From the NCBI GenBank assembly GCA_934371135.1, contig CAKRNO010000005.1:33784-97783 (forward strand): a stretch of DNA of 64,000 nucleotides, written 5' to 3'. Position numbers and translations under genes: made by a program. Below the pieces are notes generated by a model. That model saw only the letters and a list, made by a program, of their open reading frames with translations, did no database searches and was not told where the DNA came from. Shown one piece after another: positions 57,216 through 64,000 of this stretch. Each line of letters begins with the position of its first letter. Position 1 is the stretch's first letter. The stretch comes from an uncultured Eubacteriales bacterium. GTDB lineage: Bacteria > Bacillota > Clostridia > Oscillospirales > CAG-272.

Positions 57216-59054
57216 TCACAGCCGTGCGAACAACCCCGCGAGCAGGTGCCACGCGGCGCATACACCGAACGCCACGGCGAGCTGTGCCGCAAGGTACAGG
57301 TACGCGCGCCGCCCGATAACGCGCCGCATCTCTGCCGCCGCCGCGATGCAGGGCGGCGAGAGCAACCCAAAGAGACAAAAGGAGACGGCGCCCACCGGGG
57401 AGCCGAGCAATCCCGCCCCGCCGAGGATGCCGAGGACGACGGCGCTGTTCTCCTTGGCGATGAAACCGGCGAGCGTCGCCGCCACCGCACCGAAAGTGGT
57501 GATCCCAATCGGTGCGAACACGGGTAACAGCCCCCGCCCGATGCCCGCGAGCAGGCTCTCCCCGACGCCGCTCGGGCGAAACCCCGTGCCGATGTGCGCG
57601 AGCAGCCAGAAAAGCGCCCCCGAGAGCGCAATGACGCCCCCGGCGCGGCGCAGGAACGCCGCGCCCCGCCAGATTGCCGTGCGCCCTACCACGGCGGGGG
57701 ACGGCGCCGTGAGCGGCGGCAGCTCCTCGATATACACCCCGCCCGACCGCCCGGCGACCGCCACGGCGACGGCGCCGATCAGACAGGGAAACAAAAACAG
57801 CGCGATATACCCCGGGACCCCGAGCCCTGCCGCACGGACGACGGCGCAGATGAGCGGGAGCTTCGCGTGACAGGGGAAATAGGTACAGAAACCTGCGCAG
57901 CCCCGTGCCTCCCGACCGGCGAGTGTCCGGCAGGCGCCGATCCCCGTCACCCCGCACCCGAGCGAGAGCAGGCAGGGCATCACTGCCCCGCCGCCGAGCC
58001 CTACCCGGGCGCACGCGCGGTCGAAAAGAAAGGTCATGCGGGAGAGATACCCGCAGTCGTCCAGCGCCGCCGTCGCCGCATAATAGAGGAACAGCGGCGG
58101 AAAGAACGAGAGCGCCGAGAGCAGGCTCCCGAGGCACCCCTCGGAGAGGAATCCCACGAGCAGCGCGGGCGCGCCCGCACGCGTGAGCCACCCTGCCGTG
58201 AGCGCCGTCGCCCACCCGCCGAACGTGTCGAACAACGTCCCCGACAGCGAAAAGGCAAGGCAGGTCACGGCGAGCAGCAGCGCCACCGTCACCCCTGCAA
58301 AGAGATACCCCCACCGTCGCCCGGCGAGCAGGCGGTCGTAGCGGTGCCCGGCGGTGAACGCCGCCCCGGCAAGGAGCAGACGGGTCAGGTGCCCGGCGCT
58401 CGGCAACGCCCGCCCTCGTCCGGCGGTACCGCTCTCCCCGCCGACAGCTGTCAATGCCGGTTGTTTTTCTGTTTTTATCACCGCGCCGCCCGAAAAACCG
58501 GGCGCCGCACCGTTTTTTGCCGACCGGCTGCCGCTCATTGTGCCCCCGGATAATGCACCCGTGTCCACCCCGCCTGCCGCCCGGCGGATCGCCTCCCGCA
58601 GGGTATCGATCCCCTCACCGCTGTGTGACGAGACGGCGATGACCGGTGCCCCGAGCGCCGACGCCACTGCCGCAGTATCGGGCTCCCGCCCCTGTGCGCG
58701 GTAGACGTCCGCCCGCGAGACAGCGAAAAGGAGCGGTAGCCCCGTCTCCGCGAGCTCCCGCGCGAGGCGGAAGGAGCGCAGGGGTGCCGCCCCGTCGATG
58801 ACCTGCACGACGAGCGCGGGCTGCCCACGGACGGCGTCGCAGGTGACCGTCTCCTCCGCCCGCGTCGGGGTGAGTGAACAGATACCCGGCGTGTCCGAGA
58901 TGCGGATATCGCTCCCCGGGAGGAGCCCCTCCCGGCGTTCCACCGTCACCCCGGCGAAGTTCCCGACCCGCGCGTGCCCGCCCGTCAGGCGGCAGAAAAG
59001 CGCGCTCTTTCCGCAGTTCGGTACCCCGACGAGCAAAACCGTCTTCAATGTCAT
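57216..59054 (-). CDS. feoB: Divergent FeoB-like iron transporter
   Basis: A 612-residue membrane protein. The N-terminal GTPase has P-loop GVPNCGKS (10-17), SDTPG (G3) and a G4 position SRAD (113-116) where an N-K/M-x-D motif is expected, so guanine specificity may be weak. The TM part (about 240-612) keeps the Gate motifs of FeoB: PCLLSLGCGVTGIGACRTLA and FCTYFPCHAKLPLICAVV. No feoA or feoC is next to it. Start ATG 59054 is chosen for MTLKTVLLVGV; the longer frame to 59105 has no RBS. A disordered segment (165-215) separates GTPase and channel. Function in Fe(II) uptake is likely but efficiency is uncertain. Confidence 0.85.
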   Translation of the reverse strand: MTLKTVLLVGVPNCGKSALFCRLTGGHARVGNFAGVTVERREGLLPGSDIRISDTPGICSLTPTRAEETVTCDAVRGQPALVVQVIDGAAPLRSFRLARELAETGLPLLFAVSRADVYRAQGREPDTAAVASALGAPVIAVSSHSGEGIDTLREAIRRAAGGVDTGALSGGTMSGSRSAKNGAAPGFSGGAVIKTEKQPALTAVGGESGTAGRGRALPSAGHLTRLLLAGAAFTAGHRYDRLLAGRRWGYLFAGVTVALLLAVTCLAFSLSGTLFDTFGGWATALTAGWLTRAGAPALLVGFLSEGCLGSLLSALSFFPPLFLYYAATAALDDCGYLSRMTFLFDRACARVGLGGGAVMPCLLSLGCGVTGIGACRTLAGREARGCAGFCTYFPCHAKLPLICAVVRAAGLGVPGYIALFLFPCLIGAVAVAVAGRSGGVYIEELPPLTAPSPAVVGRTAIWRGAAFLRRAGGVIALSGALFWLLAHIGTGFRPSGVGESLLAGIGRGLLPVFAPIGITTFGAVAATLAGFIAKENSAVVLGILGGAGLLGSPVGAVSFCLFGLLSPPCIAAAAEMRRVIGRRAYLYLAAQLAVAFGVCAAWHLLAGLFARL

Positions 59055-59144
59055 CACCCCCACCGCTACCCTATGCGGCGGCAGTGCGGAAAAGACGATA
59101 CCCACGCAAAAAGGCGCAGGCGTTTGTCTGGGACCGTAACCCGA

Positions 59145-59182
59145 AAAAAGAGGGGCGGCACCCGCTCACGGTGTGCCGCCCC
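59145..59182 (-). terminator. Terminator of the YczE-like gene
   Basis: GGGGCGGCAC...GTGCCGCCCC (59152-59182); on the minus strand TCTTTTTTCGGG follows. Confidence 0.75.
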
Positions 59183-59190
59183 CCGGCGTT

Positions 59191-60078
59191 TTATTTTCCT
59201 GCCCGGCTGCCTGCGGGCTGCGCTTTGTCCCCTGTCGGTCGCTCCGGCGCCCCGGTGCCTGTCTCTCCGGCATCCTCGCACGCATCGACGGTCGAGGGCG
59301 CCTCCGGCGCCCCGACGGAGCCGCCGCTCTCCCCAGCCGTCTCCCGCGGGCGGAAACGAGCGAGCAGCGGGGTCGTATCAAACACCCGCACGAACCACCG
59401 GTCGGCGAGCCCGATGAGCGGACCGCCGACGAGGGCGGCGATCACGGTCCCGATGCCGATGCCCTCGATGACATAGCCGTCCAGGATGGCGCGCCCGAGC
59501 CCCGCAAAGGTGAAATTGCGGAATGCCCCGGCGCCGAACAGCGTGAGCGAGAGCACCACGGCGACGAGCAGACTGCCGAGATCGTACGCCAGCTTCACCC
59601 GGTGAAAAGGCTTGCGGTACACAGCCGAGATCTCCTTGACGACGAGCTCATACGCCTCCGGCGCGAGGTAGGTGTGCATAAAGCACACGACTGAGAGCAC
59701 GATGACCCCCTCCCCGACGGCGAACCACAGGCACCGACCGAAAAGCCCCCCGACGGGCAGGAGCCCGACGAGATACCGCATCGCGTCGAACAGATATCCG
59801 TAAATGACCGCTGTGACAAACGACAGGAGGTACTGCGGACGGAAACGACGCGTGACGGGCACGAGCAGGAGGATGAGCAGACCCTGGAACAGGTATTCCG
59901 TCATCCCGAAGGTCAGGAACGAAAGATGCGGCGACAGTTTCGCATACAGCAGATACGCCGGCGCGACCACCATGGAATACCCGAAATTACTCCTGGAGAT
60001 GCAGGCGACCCCCGCCGCCATGAGCAGGACGCCGAGGAGCCACACCGCCTCGGCGGGAAAACGCAGTCTCTTTTTCAT
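59191..60078 (-). CDS. YczE/YitT-like integral membrane protein (DUF6198 type)
   Basis: A 295-residue protein with six or seven hydrophobic segments (for example VWLLGVLLMAAGVACI and YLFQGLLILLLVPVT at residues 12-27 and 62-76). The DAMRYLVG-type sequence after a tyrosine-rich region, and AFVGGPLIGLADRWF-like end pattern (ALVGGPLIGLADRW), fit the YczE/YyaS family of uncharacterised permeases. The C-terminal 55 residues are disordered (Gly/Ala/Glu/Thr). RBS GGGGGAAA. Single gene with its own terminator. Function unknown. Confidence 0.75.
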   Translation of the reverse strand: MKKRLRFPAEAVWLLGVLLMAAGVACISRSNFGYSMVVAPAYLLYAKLSPHLSFLTFGMTEYLFQGLLILLLVPVTRRFRPQYLLSFVTAVIYGYLFDAMRYLVGLLPVGGLFGRCLWFAVGEGVIVLSVVCFMHTYLAPEAYELVVKEISAVYRKPFHRVKLAYDLGSLLVAVVLSLTLFGAGAFRNFTFAGLGRAILDGYVIEGIGIGTVIAALVGGPLIGLADRWFVRVFDTTPLLARFRPRETAGESGGSVGAPEAPSTVDACEDAGETGTGAPERPTGDKAQPAGSRAGK

Positions 60079-60112
60079 GATTTCCCCCGTTTTTCTGTCC
60101 GTTTGCCGCAAA

Positions 60113-60161
60113 AAAAGCACCCGTCTCTGTTTGATAAAGAAACAGAAAAAGATGCTTTTTT
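60113..60161 (-). terminator. Terminator of the ABC exporter gene
   Basis: AAAAGCA...TGCTTTTTT outer stem with inner CTGTTT/AAACAG pairing. Confidence 0.65.
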
Positions 60162-60213
60162 CAAAACCTGTACCAGTTTAGCACGACGCGGCGCGCTTGT
60201 CAAGGTGTTGTGC

Positions 60214-61935
60214 TTATTTCACACCGACCAGCTTTTTGTACTCCCCGCCGAGCGCCATGAGCTCCTCGTGCGTGCCGCGCTCCACGATCCGTCCGTCTTC
60301 GATAAAGAGGATTTCGTCCGCGCCGCGGACGGTGGAGAGGCGGTGCGCGACGACGATGGTCGTCCGCCCGTTGGAGAGCTCTGCGAGGCTGCGCTGGATC
60401 TCGTATTCGGTGATGTTGTCGAGCGCGCTCGTCGCCTCGTCGAGGATGAGGATGGGCGGATTCTTGAGGAACACGCGGGCGATCGCCACGCGTTGCTTCT
60501 GCCCGCCGGAGAGCTTCGCCCCGCGCTCGCCCACCTGCGTATCATATCCGTCAGGGAGCGTGCGGACGTAATCGTCGAGCTGTGCCCGGCGCGCGGCTTC
60601 GATGACCGCCTCCCGCGTTGCCCCCGGGTTGCCGTAGGCGATGTTCGCGAAAATGGTGTCGTCAAAGAGGAAGACGTCCTGCGCCACGATCCCGATCTGC
60701 CCGCGGAGCCCGTCCAGAGTCATGCCGCGGATGTCCGCCCCGTCGATGGTGATACTCCCATCCGTGACGTCGTAGAAGCGCGGGAGCAGGTGGCAGATGG
60801 TCGTCTTACCGCCGCCGGAGGAGCCGACCAGCGCGAGTGTCTTACCCGGCTCTGCCGTAAAGGAGACGTCGTGCAGGACCTCCCCGCCGCCCTCGTAGGA
60901 AAAGCTGACGTGGGAGAAGCCGATCTCCCCGCGGAAGGGTACCGGGGCGACCGCCCCGGGCGCGTCCGCCTCCTCGGGCTCGTCCATCACCTCGGTGAAG
61001 CGCACGAAACCGCTCATGCCGTTTTCGTACTGCTCCATGAAAGCCGCCATTTTCTTGATCGGCTGGGTAAAGACCGAGATATACAGCATAAAGGTCACGA
61101 GATCAACCGTGGTCAGCCCCGCCACCCCGTTCGTCTGGTTGCTGTAAATGAGCACCGCCCCGACGGTCAGGACAAGCAGGGAGAGAAAGTCCGTACCGAA
61201 CTCCATCCCCCCGTGGAAATACCCCATCGAACGGCAGAAGTCGCGCCGCGCCGCGACGTAGGCAGCGTTGCGGCTGTCGAAGCGCGCCTCCTCCCCCTCA
61301 CGGGCGGCGAACGCCTTGGTCACGCGGATACCCGAGAGCGAGTTTTCGAGCCCTGCGTTCAGGGTCGCGATCTCCCGGCGGGACTGCCGCGACGCGCGCG
61401 ACATCCGCTTCCGCAGCTTGGATACCAGCAGCACGAGCGGCGGCAGGATGAGGAAGCAGACCAGCGTGAGCAGCGGGCTGATCGTGCACAGGATGATGAG
61501 CGCCCCGCCGAACTGCGCGATGGAAATGAGCAGATCCTCGGGCCCGTGGTGCGCGAGCTCCGAGACGTCGAACAGGTCGCCCGTGAGGCGCGACATAAGC
61601 TCCCCTGTCTTGTGCCCGTCGAAGTAAGTGCAGGGCAGCCGCTCGAACTTGCGGAACAGGTCGCGCCGCATATCTGCCTGGATCTTGGCGCCGGTCATAT
61701 GCCCCTGGTACGCCATGTAGTAATTGAGAAACACCTTGAGCACATACAGCCCCAGCAGCACCCCGGCGAAGATGAGGAGAAAGCGCATCTTGCGGTTGGG
61801 TAAAAAGTCGTTCAGGATCTTCCGCGTAAAGATCGGGAACACGAGGTTACACCCCGCGACCCCGAGCGCCGCGATGAGATCGAACAGAAACTCCGGTATG
61901 TACGGTTTGTAGTAGTGCGCGAAGCGACGGATCAT
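60214..61935 (-). CDS. ABC exporter, fused permease-ATPase (MsbA/LmrA-like)
   Basis: A 573-residue half-transporter. Residues 1-300 have six TM helices (for example FLLIFAGVLLGLYVLKVFL). Residues 335-573 are the NBD: Walker A GSSGGGKTT, Q-loop IGIVAQDVF, signature LSGGQKQR, Walker B PPILILDEATSAL, and H-loop VAHRLSTV. All motifs are consensus, so it is an active ATPase that works as homo- or heterodimer. The substrate could be lipid, drug or peptide. It overlaps the small XRE regulator by 4 bp, which may control its expression. Confidence 0.9.
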   Translation of the reverse strand: MIRRFAHYYKPYIPEFLFDLIAALGVAGCNLVFPIFTRKILNDFLPNRKMRFLLIFAGVLLGLYVLKVFLNYYMAYQGHMTGAKIQADMRRDLFRKFERLPCTYFDGHKTGELMSRLTGDLFDVSELAHHGPEDLLISIAQFGGALIILCTISPLLTLVCFLILPPLVLLVSKLRKRMSRASRQSRREIATLNAGLENSLSGIRVTKAFAAREGEEARFDSRNAAYVAARRDFCRSMGYFHGGMEFGTDFLSLLVLTVGAVLIYSNQTNGVAGLTTVDLVTFMLYISVFTQPIKKMAAFMEQYENGMSGFVRFTEVMDEPEEADAPGAVAPVPFRGEIGFSHVSFSYEGGGEVLHDVSFTAEPGKTLALVGSSGGGKTTICHLLPRFYDVTDGSITIDGADIRGMTLDGLRGQIGIVAQDVFLFDDTIFANIAYGNPGATREAVIEAARRAQLDDYVRTLPDGYDTQVGERGAKLSGGQKQRVAIARVFLKNPPILILDEATSALDNITEYEIQRSLAELSNGRTTIVVAHRLSTVRGADEILFIEDGRIVERGTHEELMALGGEYKKLVGVK

Positions 61936-62285
61936 GCGAGACCTCCCTGTCGATAATCAATAACGGTCAGGAGCGTGCGCAGCAGCTCTGCCCGTGCCTC
62001 TCCGGGGAGGCTCCGTGTCTTGCGGAAAGCGTCGAGCAGCGTCTGCTCCTCGGGGGTGAGCCCCTCTGTCGGGGCATCCGGTGAGAGCAGCGCCGCCGCA
62101 TCCACGCCCAGCCTGTCCGCGATGACGGGCAGGCACTTCATGTAGGAGGCGCACCGCCCCCGCCGCCAGTTGCTCACCGTCTTGGGCGGCAGCCCGCACG
62201 CCCGCTCAAATGCCGCGTCGGAAGCGTAAGTGCCCCCGATGAGAGAGAGGATGACGGCTCCTGTCGCCGAAATGTCAGTTGCCAT
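61932..62285 (-). CDS. Small XRE-type regulator
   Basis: A 117-residue protein. Residues 15-65 form a Cro/CI-like helix-turn-helix (SDAAFERACGLPPKTVSNWR with GRCASYMKCLPVIADRLGV after it). The rest is a short helical tail. It starts at ATG 62285, overlapping the upstream flavin reductase stop (ATGA-type), and overlaps the exporter by 4 bp: a three-gene coupled operon. It likely senses a ligand or regulates the exporter. The promoter lies upstream of the reductase. Confidence 0.75.
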   Translation of the reverse strand: MATDISATGAVILSLIGGTYASDAAFERACGLPPKTVSNWRRGRCASYMKCLPVIADRLGVDAAALLSPDAPTEGLTPEEQTLLDAFRKTRSLPGEARAELLRTLLTVIDYRQGGLA

Positions 62286-63172
62286 CACCGTCCGTCGCCT
62301 CCTGCCTTACCGCGCCGGTTCCGGTTTTTGCCCTGCCGACGGTCGGCTTTCCCTGCCTCTCCGGCAGATGTACGGCTGTCCCCCTCGTCTGCCCCGCCCG
62401 ACACCGCACCTCTCCTCTCGCGAGGGTGCCCGGCGTCCGCGGGGGCGGCTTTTTTCTTTTTCCCGCCGCCACGGGTACCGCCCTTGCGGAGGTCGGTGTC
62501 CCGGAGCGTGTCGGGGGAAGTGTCTCCGACGGCGGCAGTCGCCTGCGCCCTTTCACCGTTTCCGGCGTGCTTGTACCGACCGCCACCGGTTTTTTTGCCG
62601 TCTCCGCCCCGCTTTTTCTTGCGTGCGGAGAAACCGAAATCCCCGAGCCGCCGCCCGAGCCCGTAGTAGCCGCCGTGCGCGTACGCGAGCAGGTCGGCGC
62701 GCTCCATGTGCAGCTTGCCTCCATCGTCGAACAGCTCCTCGTCGGCATTCACCGCGACGATCTCGGCAACAAAGCAGTCGTGCGTACCGAGCTGCCGTAT
62801 CTCCGTGACGCGACATTCGAGGTTCACGGGGCACTCTGCGATCCCGGGTGCCGCGACCACGGTGCCCGGCACCTCATGGAAGCCGCACTTCTCCATTTTG
62901 TCAATCTTTGCCCCGGTGTAGATCCCGCAGAAGTCCACCTTTTTGGCATCGCGTGCGCGCGGCAGATTGATGACGAACTCCCGCGTCTCGGTGAGGATCG
63001 CGTGCGTCCACCGCGTCGGCCGCACCGACACATACGTCATCGGCGGGTCGGAACACAGGATGCCGCACCACGCCGCCGTCATGACGTTCACCCCCGCCGC
63101 GCCGCGCACCGTAATGAGCGCCGGCGGCACCGGCGCCAGCAGTGTCCCCGGCTTCAAACTTCTCTTTTCCAT
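62285..63172 (-). CDS. Flavin reductase domain protein with long basic disordered tail
   Basis: A 295-residue protein. Residues 1-185 are the FMN-binding split-barrel flavin reductase domain (KPGTLLAPVPPALITVRGA, NVMTAAWCGILCSDPPMTY, SVRPTRWTHA, EFVINLPRARDA). Residues 185-295 are highly basic and Gly/Lys/Arg/Thr-rich (ARKKKRGGDGKKTGGG, GGGKKKK). Relatives usually end near 190 residues. The tail may bind nucleic acid or a membrane. ATG 63172 follows GGGGGAGG. First gene of the reductase-regulator-exporter operon. Confidence 0.85.
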   Translation of the reverse strand: MEKRSLKPGTLLAPVPPALITVRGAAGVNVMTAAWCGILCSDPPMTYVSVRPTRWTHAILTETREFVINLPRARDAKKVDFCGIYTGAKIDKMEKCGFHEVPGTVVAAPGIAECPVNLECRVTEIRQLGTHDCFVAEIVAVNADEELFDDGGKLHMERADLLAYAHGGYYGLGRRLGDFGFSARKKKRGGDGKKTGGGRYKHAGNGERAQATAAVGDTSPDTLRDTDLRKGGTRGGGKKKKAAPADAGHPRERRGAVSGGADEGDSRTSAGEAGKADRRQGKNRNRRGKAGGDGR

Positions 63173-63216
63173 TCGTCTGAACCTCCCCCTCGCCCTTTTT
63201 GCGACAAGTCTCTTAT

Positions 63217-63245
63217 ATTGTACCCGCTTTCTCCCCAAAAAGCAA
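63217..63245 (-). promoter_or_regulatory. Promoter of the flavin reductase operon
   Basis: TTGCTT (63245-63240), 17-bp spacer, TACAAT (63222-63217). Confidence 0.75.
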
Positions 63246-63373
63246 CCCGCTTTCGCAAAAAGTGCGAAAACAGTCGCATACCCCGCGTCCTCCGTCCGCC
63301 CTTTTACCAACACCCACATCACAGCCGCCGCCATGTCCCCCGGTTTTACCCGTTTCCCCCTGAACGCCCTGTC

Positions 63374-63396
63374 GTAGGGGCGACCATCGGTCGCCC
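63374..63396. repeat. Solo palindromic repeat end
   Basis: GTAGGGGCGACC-ATC-GGTCGCCC: same 23-bp unit that ends the elements downstream, here without a partner. Confidence 0.8.
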
Positions 63397-63444
63397 TTCC
63401 CGGTTGCTCCGGTGCCGCCCGCTTTCCCCAGACGCCCCGCTCCC

Positions 63445-63547
63445 GTAGGGGCGACCATTGGTCGCCCGTTTCTCTCCGTCAAAAAGGCGACAAAAGCAAG
63501 CCAAAAATTCCTGTTGCATAACGCGGGCGACCACTGGTCGCCCCTAC
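63445..63547. mobile_element. Miniature palindrome-ended element, copy 1 (103 bp)
   Basis: Ends are 23-bp units GTAGGGGCGACCATTGGTCG (continuing CCC) and its inverse GGGCGACCACTGGTCGCCCC (continuing TAC). The interior (GTTTCTCTCCGTCAA...) has no ORF. Second copy lies exactly 200 bp downstream. Confidence 0.75.
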
Positions 63548-63644
63548 CGTATTCGTGCCCCACCGGACCACGAACCTCCGGAACTCGGCACAACCGAAAA
63601 CCCCGAAAAACAAAAACGGATAAGAAAAACAAGGACCGTTTTCC

Positions 63645-63747
63645 GTAGGGGCGACCATTGGTCGCCCGTTTCTCTCCGTCAAGAGGGCGACAAACGCAAA
63701 CCAAAATTTCCTGTGGCACAACGCGGGCGACCAATGGTCGCCCCTAC
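63645..63747. mobile_element. Miniature palindrome-ended element, copy 2 (103 bp)
   Basis: Same length and ends as the first copy; the interior differs by about ten substitutions, with no length change, so the two share an origin. Confidence 0.75.
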
Positions 63748-63877
63748 AAAATATCCGTTTTCTTTAACTGCTTTTGCATCAGCTCCGGCAAACTTCTTAA
63801 TTGGTCGGAGAAGCCGTTGGTTTGCCTGATGTATTTTCGCAGGCGCGAAAATACCCTTTCTTTTTCCGTATTTTGCG

Positions 63878-64000
63878 CTAGCTAATGTTCAGACAAACGG
63901 TGCGCCAGCTACTGTAGGACTTTTGTACCCGAGACAAGAGAGAGAGGGCCGGAGCGAACTTTTCACTATTTCGGGGAAATCGTTTGTTCGCCCTCGCATT
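63878..64000 (-). CDS. Possible C-terminal end of an unknown gene (open at window edge)
   Basis: A minus-strand frame open from the right edge to TAG at 63880-63878 gives 40 residues, ending SYSSWRTVCLNIS. No RBS or start can be seen because the region extends beyond the window. It might be a real gene end or chance; repeats lie immediately to its left. Confidence 0.2.
   Translation of the reverse strand, partial: NARANKRFPRNSEKFAPALSLLSRVQKSYSSWRTVCLNIS

Larger units (their letters stand above)
63246..63877. other. Gene-free repeat region
   Basis: No supported gene. Holds a single GTAGGGGCGACC palindrome (63374-63396), two 103-bp miniature elements (63445-63547, 63645-63747) and a perfect hairpin at 63831-63854 (GTATTTTCGC-AGGC-GCGAAAATAC). 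Confidence 0.65.

Noticed and set aside
63374..63747. Possible CRISPR array (repeated GTAGGGGCGACC units)
   Set aside because: Units are self-palindromic, alternate in orientation, and the intervals are not unique spacers of constant size; no cas genes.

Overview
The window reads as chromosome of a high-G+C, low-redundancy member of class Clostridia (Bacillota), probably gut-associated. Reasons: the housekeeping neighbourhoods (rpsO-pnp; HPr-uvrC-rsmD-coaD; mfd followed by a membrane-anchored foldase; mutY-birA-bioY; a YtvI-type sporulation membrane protein), Gram-positive-style Shine-Dalgarno sites (AAAGGAG/GGAGG) and sigma-A promoters, lipoproteins, a BspA-type leucine-rich repeat, and intergenic palindromic repeats of the kind seen in gut clostridia. 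Genus cannot be fixed from the sequence alone.

Layout. 1-4.0 kb is accessory: a truncated BspA/Fn3-like lipoprotein, a secreted protein of unknown function with an unusually AT-rich gene and a structured leader, a remnant of an RNHCP-domain gene, an XRE-TPR regulator and a tRNA-Leu(CAG) whose 3' end is echoed twice upstream next to hairpins. A CarD-like gene (4.1 kb) follows. 4.7-18.8 kb is a compact prophage-like element: an S24-type repressor that has lost both catalytic residues, three small early genes on the other strand, and one long leftward late cluster that runs terminase small, terminase large, portal, internal proteins, scaffold-like, decoration-like, major capsid, adaptor, a 918-residue virion protein carrying a BspA-like LRR insertion, and three secreted/membrane proteins. 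No integrase, replication, tail tube, tape measure, baseplate or lysin gene is visible. It is flanked on the right by about 1 kb of nested repeats and a sialate O-acetylesterase-like gene.

21.2-63.2 kb is ordinary core genome with a few surprises: a DnaQ-type exonuclease, a DUF5685/J-like operon, rimO, pgsA, rpsO-pnp with an intergenic perfect hairpin, a degenerate VanY-like protein, htpG, two exopolysaccharide-type genes, a membrane-anchored uL15-like protein, an HPr variant, uvrC-rsmD-coaD, an MprF/YbhN-like flippase domain protein, two convergent cyclophilins, a YtvI-like protein, rpmB, a tautomerase, mutY-birA-bioY, a possible ThyX-like protein, nadE-pth-mfd-foldase, a divergent FeoB, a YczE-like membrane protein, an ABC exporter with a small regulator, and a flavin reductase with a long basic tail. 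The last 0.7 kb holds two 103-bp copies of a palindrome-ended miniature element.

How the genes work together: the core part groups RNA turnover (pnp), DNA repair (uvrC, mutY, mfd), cofactor supply (coaD, nadE, biotin uptake and attachment) and envelope biology. The candidate novel system is the head-and-membrane-protein-only prophage element, which may be a reduced or domesticated virion-forming locus. All assignments are from reading sequence and motifs; no database search was run.
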